From a bacterium (GTDB lineage: Bacteria; Bacteroidota; Ignavibacteria; SZUA-365), in NCBI GenBank assembly GCA_020444325.1, contig JAHLLD010000002.1:412882-476881 (forward strand): a DNA stretch of 64,000 nucleotides. The letters are read 5' to 3'. Numbering within the stretch: the first letter of the stretch is position 1; each line of letters begins with the position of its first letter. A program made the position numbers and the translations under genes. Below the pieces are notes generated by a model. It was not told the origin of the DNA. It worked only from the letters and a program-made list of their open reading frames with translations, and searched no databases. Of the stretch, positions 1 to 6,782 are shown piece after piece.

Positions 1-299
1 ACGTCGATCACCTGCAGAGGGAAGGAAAAGTCCAGTTCCGCGTACTGCGGCACATAGCCGATGCGTGCGCGCAGCGCGCCGAGTGCGGCTGGCGTATGAC
101 CGAGCGTGCGTACTTCTCCTTCATACGGGGTGAGGAGTCCGAGCGCCGTTTTGACAAACGTGCTTTTCCCCGAGCCGTTGGGACCAATGATGCCCCAGAA
201 GCTGCCCTCGGGAATTTCCACGCTCACGTTTTCGAGAGCGGGGAGGTGGTCATAGCGAACGGAGACGCCGCGGAACGATATGGCTGATGAAGTGGACAT
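1..299 (-). CDS. Zinc/manganese ABC transporter ATP-binding protein (3' end outside window)
   Basis: ATPase of a metal-uptake ABC importer, acting at the inner face of the cytoplasmic membrane. Only about the first 99 residues are in the window. Reading leftward from the ATG at 297-299, the protein has the Walker A motif GPNGSGKS about 35 residues in, and a Q-loop stretch YVPQYAELDFSFPLQVID that is typical of the ZnuC/MntB/TroB group. The Walker B and signature motifs lie beyond position 1. The gene starts 28 bp after the end of a ZnuA-like binding protein gene on the same strand, so the two are probably one operon, with a membrane permease expected further left. The metal cannot be fixed from this part alone; zinc is suggested by the partner's His-rich loop. 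Confidence 0.88.
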   Translation of the reverse strand, partial: MSTSSAISFRGVSVRYDHLPALENVSVEIPEGSFWGIIGPNGSGKSTFVKTALGLLTPYEGEVRTLGHTPAALGALRARIGYVPQYAELDFSFPLQVID

Positions 300-327
300 G
301 TGTATGGTGATGCTGCCGGTTTGCGTG

Positions 328-1230
328 TTACTTCAGCACGCGTGTTATCTCGGCCACATTATAGTGCATAAGTTCGAGATAGTGAAGTGCACTCGCATCA
401 CTGCCAATCGGATCGAGAAGGGCAACGCGCGCGTCGGTAGACTCGGCAAGTACTTCTACGGCATGGGTGGATTTTCGCACGTCGGTGAAAATGGCGTGGA
501 TATCATCGGCGCGCATAAGGTCGATGAGCGCGCCCATTTCCTTCGCACTGATTTCGCGTCCCGGTGTGGCTTCAAGCACGCCGCGCTGCTCGAGTCCGTA
601 CCGCGCTGCGAAATACAGCCACGAACTGTGGTCCGCCACGAAACTGTGCCGCGTCCATCGTGTGCGTGTTTCGCGGATAGACGCATCGAGGGCGGTAAGG
701 GAATCTTCCCATGCCTGCGCGCGGTTGCGGATTCCCTCCGCTTTCTCCGGCAGAAGGGAAACGAGAGCATCGGCGATGCGGCCGGTGGATTCCTTCGCAA
801 AAACGGGATCCAGCCAGAGATGCGGATTTCCCTCCGCATGATGATGTCCGTGCGCATCATCATCGTGTGCGCTCTGCAGCAGGTGCTGTCCCTCTGATAG
901 CGTCAGCACACGCAGTTCGGCATCGGCGTTTGCGAGGAGTTTGTCGGACCAGAATTCGAGTCCCGCCCCCATGAACACAGCCAGGGAGGCATCGGCCGCC
1001 TGGCGGAGCTGCGTGGGACGCAGTTCAAACGTGTGGGGATCGGCACTGCGGGGAAGCAGCACCGCCACGCGTACGTCGTCACCACCGACGGCGCGAACCC
1101 AGTCCCCCAGCGGCGCGATACTGGTGATCACCAGGGGACGCGCATCCTTCTCCTGCCTTTCGCCGCAGGCGGAAAACAGCAGGAGAGCGAGAATGAAAGC
1201 GGGAAATCTGTTCGGGAAATATCTGCGCAT
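328..1230 (-). CDS. ZnuA-like metal ABC transporter substrate-binding lipoprotein
   Basis: Cluster A-I solute-binding protein that captures Zn2+ or Mn2+ outside the cytoplasmic membrane and delivers it to the ABC permease. The 300-residue length is normal for the family. A lipoprotein signal peptide ends at the lipobox FSAC (Cys about residue 22). Family landmarks are ITSIAPLGDWVRAVGGD, the first metal His in SADPHTFELRP, a histidine/aspartate-rich loop (DDDAHGHHHAEG, about residues 124-135) as in zinc binders, NPHLWLDP, the VADHSSWLYFAARYGL segment, and an acidic C-terminal lobe. It is the first gene of a leftward operon followed by the ATPase. An inverted repeat lies just upstream. I see no recognisable Zur box. 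Zinc is inferred from the His loop; manganese is possible. Confidence 0.9.
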   Translation of the reverse strand: MRRYFPNRFPAFILALLLFSACGERQEKDARPLVITSIAPLGDWVRAVGGDDVRVAVLLPRSADPHTFELRPTQLRQAADASLAVFMGAGLEFWSDKLLANADAELRVLTLSEGQHLLQSAHDDDAHGHHHAEGNPHLWLDPVFAKESTGRIADALVSLLPEKAEGIRNRAQAWEDSLTALDASIRETRTRWTRHSFVADHSSWLYFAARYGLEQRGVLEATPGREISAKEMGALIDLMRADDIHAIFTDVRKSTHAVEVLAESTDARVALLDPIGSDASALHYLELMHYNVAEITRVLK

Positions 1231-1257
1231 TGAAGGTTAAGCCGTGCATCAATGAAT

Positions 1258-1281
1258 ATCCCCCAAAATACGCGGGGGGAT
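1258..1281. promoter_or_regulatory. Inverted repeat between divergent metal-transport and propeller genes
   Basis: ATCCCCC (1258-1264) and GGGGGAT (1275-1281) form a 7-bp perfect inverted repeat around a 10-base centre. It sits 28 bp upstream of the ZnuA-like start and 126 bp upstream of the divergent gene. It could be an operator or a hairpin in the 5' leader. No known regulator motif was matched. Confidence 0.3.
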
Positions 1282-1406
1282 CAAGAATGCGAAATCACAC
1301 GCTTCTTACCGTTCTTTCATGTCTGAACCCTTTCATTTTCCGGTCATGGGGTGTATTTTTTACCCTGTTCTGATCCTATCGCCCAATCAAACCAGAGGAC
1401 CTGATC

Positions 1407-3227
1407 ATGAGAGATCGTCTAGTTCCCTCCACGGCCCGCAAAAGCATGCTGATGGCACTTGCGCTGTTGCTCACCGCCGCGTTCACCATGCAGGCGCAGA
1501 CGTGGACATGGAAAAATCCCCTTCCCCACGGTGTGACCAACAACAGTATTCAGCGTCCCGAAGCGGATCACATCATCATCGTAGGGGACCAGGGGAGAAT
1601 CATCCGTTCGACCGATGACGGAGAAACCTGGGATCTGACGGAAAGCAATACGACGATTTCTTTCCATGATCAGAGCTTCATCGACAGCGAATACGGCTGG
1701 GCCTGTGGTGAGGACGGCATCATTTCCCGCAGTACCGATGGCGGACGCACATGGCATCGCCAGAACACCGGCACCACCAAGCGCGTGTACGCCATCAATT
1801 TCTTCAGCCGGCAGACCGGCTGGGCCTGCGGCGTGGGCGGACTCATTCTCTACACCTCTGACGGTGGAGACACCTGGATCAACAAGTCCTACGAAGAGCC
1901 ATTCTTCCTGCGCTCGATTTACTTCGACGACGACCGTCGCGGCTGGGCCATGGGGTGGAACGGACTCATCCTCGAAACCACCAACGGTGGTACGTCCTGG
2001 GTCAAGAAGGATTTCAACCTGCCGGGCAATCCTGAATACATTTACTACGTCGACTCTGACGTCCGCTTCATCTGTGGCGGGAATGGACTCATGCTCAAAA
2101 CCACTAACCGCGGTGAAGACTGGAGCATGATCGAAACCGGTACGGGCGTGACGCTGATCTCGATGTACTTTGTCGGCACCAACGATGGCTGGGCCATCGG
2201 CAAGGGCGGCGTCATCATCAAGACCACTGACGGCGGTGAGACCTGGAACAAGGTGCCCAGCGGCACGAAGAAGGATTTGATGGATGTTTCGTTCAGCGAT
2301 TACGGTACGGGCATTGCTCTGGGCGTCGAAGGTACGCTGCTGCGCTCCACCGATTACGGTGACACATGGTACAGTGTATCGAAGGGACCCCGTTCCTCCT
2401 ACTACCAGGTCGAGTTCAAGGGCAACAGTGGCTGGGCCGTCGGCTTCGACGGTACGGTGCAGTACACCCATGACGGCGGCGACACGTGGACGGATGTCAA
2501 GGTGGCCGATGCCATCGAACTCAACGACATCGCCATGCGTGATGAGAAAAACGGCGTCGTTGTCGGATACGGCGGCTATGTCGCGAAGACGGCTGACGGC
2601 GGCATGAGCTGGCAGCTTGTGCAGAAGGACAAGAATTTCAACATCAACAGTGTTGCGATGTCGGGCGACGTCGGTATCGCGGTTGGTGATGAGGGACACA
2701 TCTGGCGTTCGGTCAACGGCGGCATGTCGTGGACGGCAGCCATGATGCCTGATGCGGTCAGCATGCAGACAGTCGAGCATATCGGCGGAAACTGCTGGCT
2801 GGCGGCGGGCAATGGTCGCATGATGTACCGCAGCTGCGACGACGGCATGACCTGGAAGAATATCGATGTCTCGGCCGTGGCCGACGACAATGCCGACTTC
2901 CTGGGCATCTGCTTCGTCAACGAACGCAGCGGCTGGGTCAGCGGCAAGCGCGGCACCATTCTCTTCACCGACGACGGTGGCGAGACCTGGGGACGCGGAC
3001 GCACGAATCTCTTCCTCCCGCTGGCGGACGTCGATTTTGCTGACGAACTCAACGGCATGGCCGTGGGTCCCGAAGGCACCGTGCTGCTGAGCAACAATGG
3101 CGGTCGCACCTGGACCAAGCTTGATCGCGTGGCCGATGTCGGCCTGATGTCCGTCGAAGCAATCGGAAAGAAGCTGCAGTGGGTCGTTGGTCATAACGGG
3201 ACCATCCTCCGCTGCGACTGGGAATAA
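1407..3227 (+). CDS. Secreted Ycf48-like / BNR beta-propeller protein
   Basis: Exported beta-propeller of 606 residues. The N-terminus is a cleavable signal peptide (hydrophobic MLMALALLLTAAFTMQA, cleavage about residue 31). The rest consists of roughly a dozen repeats of about 45 residues with the pattern GWAxGxxGxIxxTxDGGxTW, the Asp-box/BNR and photosystem II assembly factor (Ycf48/HCF136) type. There is no C-terminal T9SS sorting domain, unlike other secreted proteins here. It ends 9 bp before an ABC ATPase gene, so it may be cotranscribed with that transporter. In non-phototrophs such proteins have no settled function; photosystem assembly is not implied. The fold assignment is firm and the role unknown. 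Confidence 0.82.
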   Translation: MRDRLVPSTARKSMLMALALLLTAAFTMQAQTWTWKNPLPHGVTNNSIQRPEADHIIIVGDQGRIIRSTDDGETWDLTESNTTISFHDQSFIDSEYGWACGEDGIISRSTDGGRTWHRQNTGTTKRVYAINFFSRQTGWACGVGGLILYTSDGGDTWINKSYEEPFFLRSIYFDDDRRGWAMGWNGLILETTNGGTSWVKKDFNLPGNPEYIYYVDSDVRFICGGNGLMLKTTNRGEDWSMIETGTGVTLISMYFVGTNDGWAIGKGGVIIKTTDGGETWNKVPSGTKKDLMDVSFSDYGTGIALGVEGTLLRSTDYGDTWYSVSKGPRSSYYQVEFKGNSGWAVGFDGTVQYTHDGGDTWTDVKVADAIELNDIAMRDEKNGVVVGYGGYVAKTADGGMSWQLVQKDKNFNINSVAMSGDVGIAVGDEGHIWRSVNGGMSWTAAMMPDAVSMQTVEHIGGNCWLAAGNGRMMYRSCDDGMTWKNIDVSAVADDNADFLGICFVNERSGWVSGKRGTILFTDDGGETWGRGRTNLFLPLADVDFADELNGMAVGPEGTVLLSNNGGRTWTKLDRVADVGLMSVEAIGKKLQWVVGHNGTILRCDWE

Positions 3228-3236
3228 GCTGACGCG

Positions 3237-4004
3237 ATGATCCGTGCGCTCGATCTGACGAAACGTTTCGATACGTTTACCGCCGTCGATCATCTGACAC
3301 TTACCGTGGAGCCGGGGGAAATCCTCGGCTTTCTCGGTCCCAACGGGGCCGGGAAAAGTACCACGGTCAAGATGCTGACCGGCATGCTGCAGCCCACGCA
3401 GGGCACGGCGGAAATCGCGGGCTTTGATATCATGAAAGACCCGATGCAGGTCAAGCAGCGCATCGGCTACATTCCCGAAAGCGGGGCGATGTATGAAAGT
3501 CTCACTCCCGCTGAATACCTCGACTTCGTCGCAAGTCTCTACCATCTCGATCCCGAGCTGGCAGAATCCCGTTTCAATGATCTTCTCGATGTCTTCGGCA
3601 TCCTCGATGTGCGCGATCAGCGCATGACCGAGATGTCGAAAGGCATGAAGCAGAAAGTGCTGATCTCTTCGGCACTGATTCATCGTCCCGATGTGCTCTT
3701 CCTCGATGAGCCGCTGAACGGACTCGATGCCAATGCCGCGATGGTGGTCAAGGAACTGCTGCGTAAACTCGCGGCGCAGGGAAAGACCATTTTCTTCTGT
3801 TCCCATATTCTCGAAGTGGTTGAACGCATCTGCACACGCATCGTCATCATCGACAGCGGACAGCAGATTATTTCCGGTACCGCAGAAAGCATCACCCGCG
3901 ATACCGACAGCGCGACACTGGAGGACGCATTCTCCCGCATCACCGGTATTCGTGATGCCGGCGAACTGAGCAACGATTTCCTCGCCGCGCTGGAGCGCGT
4001 GTGA
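3237..4004 (+). CDS. ABC transporter ATP-binding protein (ABC-2 type)
   Basis: Cytoplasmic ATPase (255 residues) energising the permease encoded directly downstream. It has Walker A GPNGAGKST (about residues 35-43), Q-loop region IGYIPESGAMYESLTPAEYL, an atypical signature MSKGMKQKVLISSALIH, Walker B VLFLDEPLNGLDA, and H-loop FFCSHILEV. This matches the CcmA/DRI family that pairs with large one-subunit ABC-2 permeases. It starts 9 bp after the propeller gene and ends 13 bp before the permease, supporting an operon of the three. Substrate is unknown. Confidence 0.9.
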   Translation: MIRALDLTKRFDTFTAVDHLTLTVEPGEILGFLGPNGAGKSTTVKMLTGMLQPTQGTAEIAGFDIMKDPMQVKQRIGYIPESGAMYESLTPAEYLDFVASLYHLDPELAESRFNDLLDVFGILDVRDQRMTEMSKGMKQKVLISSALIHRPDVLFLDEPLNGLDANAAMVVKELLRKLAAQGKTIFFCSHILEVVERICTRIVIIDSGQQIISGTAESITRDTDSATLEDAFSRITGIRDAGELSNDFLAALERV

Positions 4005-4017
4005 TGCCAGGGGAGAT

Positions 4018-5685
4018 ATGGTGATGCGCGAGAAGCATGCATCGATCATAGACCGCATCCTGCAGCGGCTCGACATCGATCCCCGGCAGTTCCGCGCATT
4101 GCTGCGTACGTCGCTGCGTATTGATTTCCGCACCGGACTATTTGCCTCCTCCCGCAAAAAGAAAACGAAGCGGCGTTTCCCCGGACTCTGGCAGATTCTC
4201 GTTTTCTACGGTTTTCTCGGACTCGTCATCACCTTCCTCGTCGTCGCCTCCGACGATCTCTTCTTCTCGAGTACCGCGATGATGACCATCGTGATGTTCA
4301 CCGTGGCGACTTCCATTCTCGTGGAATTTCAGTCCATCGTCGTTGCCCCGGAGGATTACCCGATACTCGCGCACCGGCCGGTGTCGTCGCGTACCTTCTT
4401 CACCGCACGCATCGCAAACATGCTGATTTATCTCAGCGTGATTACGATTGCCATCGGACTCGTTCCTTCGATCGCGTACATGTTCCGCTTCGGTTTCGCG
4501 CCGCATCTGTTCGTCTTCGCGCTGCTTGGCATGCTCGGAGCAGGCACCTTCACTTCCATGGGAATCATCTTCCTGTATGTGAACCTCCTGAAGGTGGTGC
4601 ATCCGAAAAAACTGCGCAGGATATTTTCCTACCTGCAGCTGATACTGTCGTTCATCGTCTACGGCAGCGGCATGATATTCTCGTCGCTGTTCCAGGCGGG
4701 AATGATCAGCGACGTGCACATCACGCATGAAGTTTGGATGCTCCTACTGCCGCCGACATGGTTTTCCAGCCTGATATCACTGGCGCAGGGCGGTAACCCC
4801 TGGCTCAAGGTGGCTTCGATCATGCTCGGGACGGGCATGACGCTCGCATTGCTCACGTATGTGTACGAAAAGCTTTCCCTCGAATATGCCGCCCTGATCG
4901 CAAGGCTCGAGGAAATATCGGAAGACCGCAAACCCGCTCGTCCCTCCCGTGCGCTTTCGCTTCCGATGTTCACACGTAATGAGGGACGCGCTGCAGCGCG
5001 GCTGATCCGCAATCAGTTCAAGTACGATCAGAAATTCCGCATGTCCGTTCTCGCTATCATTCCGCTCACGGTGCTGTACCTGATTGCGGGACTCAGCAGC
5101 GGCGGGGGACTTGCGGATCCTTTCGTTGATCCGGCGGAACACTGGGAAAAAGCCAACCTGCTGTATTTCGCCATGGCATTTTTCCCTGTACTGCTCATGG
5201 CGTCGATGGCGCGCAGCGATTCGTGGCAGGCGTCATGGATTTTTCATGCGACGCCGTCGGACAAGGGGAAAGTGGTGCTTGCGGTGAAAGACGTGCTCGT
5301 GGTGTTCTTCATCATTCCTTACATCATCGGACTCGGCATCGTCTTCGCCTTCAACTTCGAGAGCGTCAAGCACGTGCTTCTGCACATGTTCATCCTGAGC
5401 ATGCTTTCGCATCTCATCCTGCAGGTGCTCGTCATGGTCAATCCCTACCTGCCGTTCTCACGTCCCTCGAAAAAAGGGGAAAGAACCACCGGCGTTTTCG
5501 TCGGCATCATCATCGCAGCCGTGGTGATGACCATCATCATCAATCTGCTCACACGCCTTATCTATCCCTCTGCCTACGCCACAGGCATCACACTGCTCGT
5601 GCTCGCCCTCTGCACGCTGTTTTTCGAACGTCTCGCCGCCGAGCGCGTACGAAAAAAAGCCAGCCGCATGCAATTCGATATGTAA
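4018..5685 (+). CDS. ABC-2 type transporter permease, about 12 membrane segments
   Basis: Integral membrane partner of the preceding ATPase, 555 residues. A basic cytoplasmic N-terminus (with SSRKKKTKRR near residue 46) precedes about six hydrophobic helices, then a cytoplasmic linker around residues 295-330, then about six more helices to near the C-terminus. This two-half layout suits a full-length permease working with one ATPase. Three start codons are close together: ATG 4018, GTG 4021 and ATG 4024. The GGGAG at 4011-4015 is better spaced for ATG 4024, so the true protein may be two residues shorter. Export of a lipid, peptide or antibiotic is possible; the sequence gives no substrate. 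Confidence 0.85.
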   Translation: MVMREKHASIIDRILQRLDIDPRQFRALLRTSLRIDFRTGLFASSRKKKTKRRFPGLWQILVFYGFLGLVITFLVVASDDLFFSSTAMMTIVMFTVATSILVEFQSIVVAPEDYPILAHRPVSSRTFFTARIANMLIYLSVITIAIGLVPSIAYMFRFGFAPHLFVFALLGMLGAGTFTSMGIIFLYVNLLKVVHPKKLRRIFSYLQLILSFIVYGSGMIFSSLFQAGMISDVHITHEVWMLLLPPTWFSSLISLAQGGNPWLKVASIMLGTGMTLALLTYVYEKLSLEYAALIARLEEISEDRKPARPSRALSLPMFTRNEGRAAARLIRNQFKYDQKFRMSVLAIIPLTVLYLIAGLSSGGGLADPFVDPAEHWEKANLLYFAMAFFPVLLMASMARSDSWQASWIFHATPSDKGKVVLAVKDVLVVFFIIPYIIGLGIVFAFNFESVKHVLLHMFILSMLSHLILQVLVMVNPYLPFSRPSKKGERTTGVFVGIIIAAVVMTIIINLLTRLIYPSAYATGITLLVLALCTLFFERLAAERVRKKASRMQFDM

Positions 5686-5711
5686 ACCCTTTTACAGTTC
5701 TGTTTGTTATC

Positions 5712-5740
5712 TTGACTGCGTTGATCATGAGTTTTATCAA
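5712..5740 (+). promoter_or_regulatory. Candidate sigma-70 promoter for the DUF3078 gene
   Basis: TTGACT (5712-5717), a 17-base spacer, then TATCAA (5735-5740). It lies about 90 bp upstream of the start codon. GTTGAT/ATCAAC (5720-5725 and 5736-5741) form an inverted repeat overlapping the -10, possibly an operator. Confidence 0.45.
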
Positions 5741-5831
5741 CGTGGCGTGCATCCTGTCACGTGAAGCGGACGGCTGCTAGCGCATTACGAACTGAGTTCA
5801 TCCATCATTTCCATACAACATGGGTTTACTT

Positions 5832-6701
5832 ATGAAAACCACTGCAATCGTATTTATTCTGGCCATGCTGTTTTCCGCTCCATTGCTGCATGCGCAGGAT
5901 GAGAAAGAAGGACCTGTCGAAGGCTGGAACAACACGCTTGTCGCGGGTCTGAATCTCACGCAGGTGAGCCTGCACAACTGGACACAGGGCGGCGAGAATA
6001 CACTGGCCTGGACCTTTCTCACCAACGGACAGTTCCTGTATTACATGCCAGACTGGAAGTGGAACAACACCTTGAAAATCACGTATGGCAAAACAAAACT
6101 GGGTGATGACCCTTTTCAGAAATCGGAAGATGAACTGTTCTGGGAAAGTGTCTACTCACATAATATCGGGTGGAAGATCGATCCCTATGTCGCCAATCAA
6201 CTGCGAACGCAGTTCGATGACGGCTACACCATCACAAAGGATGACCAGGGGAATGAAATCCGTACGCATTCATCCGGCGCCTTCGATCCGCTGTACCTGA
6301 TACAGTCGGCCGGTTTCACCTACAACATGGGTGAGGCCTTCTTCACGCGCCTCGGTATCGCCTTCAAGGAAACGTTCAGCAGCACGCAGTACGGTTACGC
6401 CGATGACCCCGACACCGAGAACGAAATTGAGGACTTCCGTTTCCAGACCGGTATCGAATCCGCCACGGGCGTGAAAGTCACGGTTATGGAAAACATTCTC
6501 TACACCTCGCAGCTCAACCTTTTTTCCGCCTTCAATCAGATGGACGTATGGGATGTGCGCTGGGACAACACGCTAAGCGCCAAGGTCAACGACTACGTGA
6601 ACGTTTCGCTCAACGTGCTGCTCGTACACGATATTTCGCAGACACGCAGGACGCAGGTCAAGCAGGCGCTGGCCCTTGGCCTCCGCTACACGCTGCTCTG
6701 A
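5832..6701 (+). CDS. DUF3078 family exported protein
   Basis: Exported protein of 289 residues with a signal peptide (TTAIVFILAMLFSAPLLHAQ) followed by the family core GWNNTLVAGLNLTQVSLHNWTQ, in which the NWTQGGEN motif is characteristic of DUF3078. The remainder alternates aromatic beta-strands (YYMPDWKWNNTLKITYG; DPYVANQLRTQF) and ends in an aromatic strand, LGLRYTLL, consistent with an outer-membrane barrel or barrel-like protein. Function of the family is unknown. A second in-frame ATG at 5820 would add four residues (MGLL); neither start has a clear ribosome binding site, and the one used here gives a more standard signal peptide. It is monocistronic, with its own promoter candidate and a terminator at 6732. 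Confidence 0.8.
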   Translation: MKTTAIVFILAMLFSAPLLHAQDEKEGPVEGWNNTLVAGLNLTQVSLHNWTQGGENTLAWTFLTNGQFLYYMPDWKWNNTLKITYGKTKLGDDPFQKSEDELFWESVYSHNIGWKIDPYVANQLRTQFDDGYTITKDDQGNEIRTHSSGAFDPLYLIQSAGFTYNMGEAFFTRLGIAFKETFSSTQYGYADDPDTENEIEDFRFQTGIESATGVKVTVMENILYTSQLNLFSAFNQMDVWDVRWDNTLSAKVNDYVNVSLNVLLVHDISQTRRTQVKQALALGLRYTLL

Positions 6702-6731
6702 TGCGGTCACACAAATTTCGATGAAAAACGG

Positions 6732-6758
6732 AACGCCCTCCAGAAGTGGAGGGCGTTT
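6732..6758. terminator. Intrinsic terminator, likely bidirectional
   Basis: An 11-bp perfect stem AACGCCCTCCA / TGGAGGGCGTT (6732-6742 and 6747-6757) around the loop GAAG, flanked by A-rich and T-rich sequence. It separates the DUF3078 gene from the convergent amylase gene and can serve both. Confidence 0.85.
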
Positions 6759-6782
6759 CACGTAGGGGAGATTTACAGACTG

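Noticed and set aside
1407-3227. Photosystem II assembly factor as a function
   Set aside because: Only the Ycf48-like propeller fold is supported; nothing photosynthetic is nearby.
1419-4157. 912-codon open frame on the minus strand across the propeller and ABC genes
   Set aside because: It runs antisense to two well-supported genes, has no recognisable domain, and is rich in His/Asp/Arg as expected from complementary codons of GC-rich genes.
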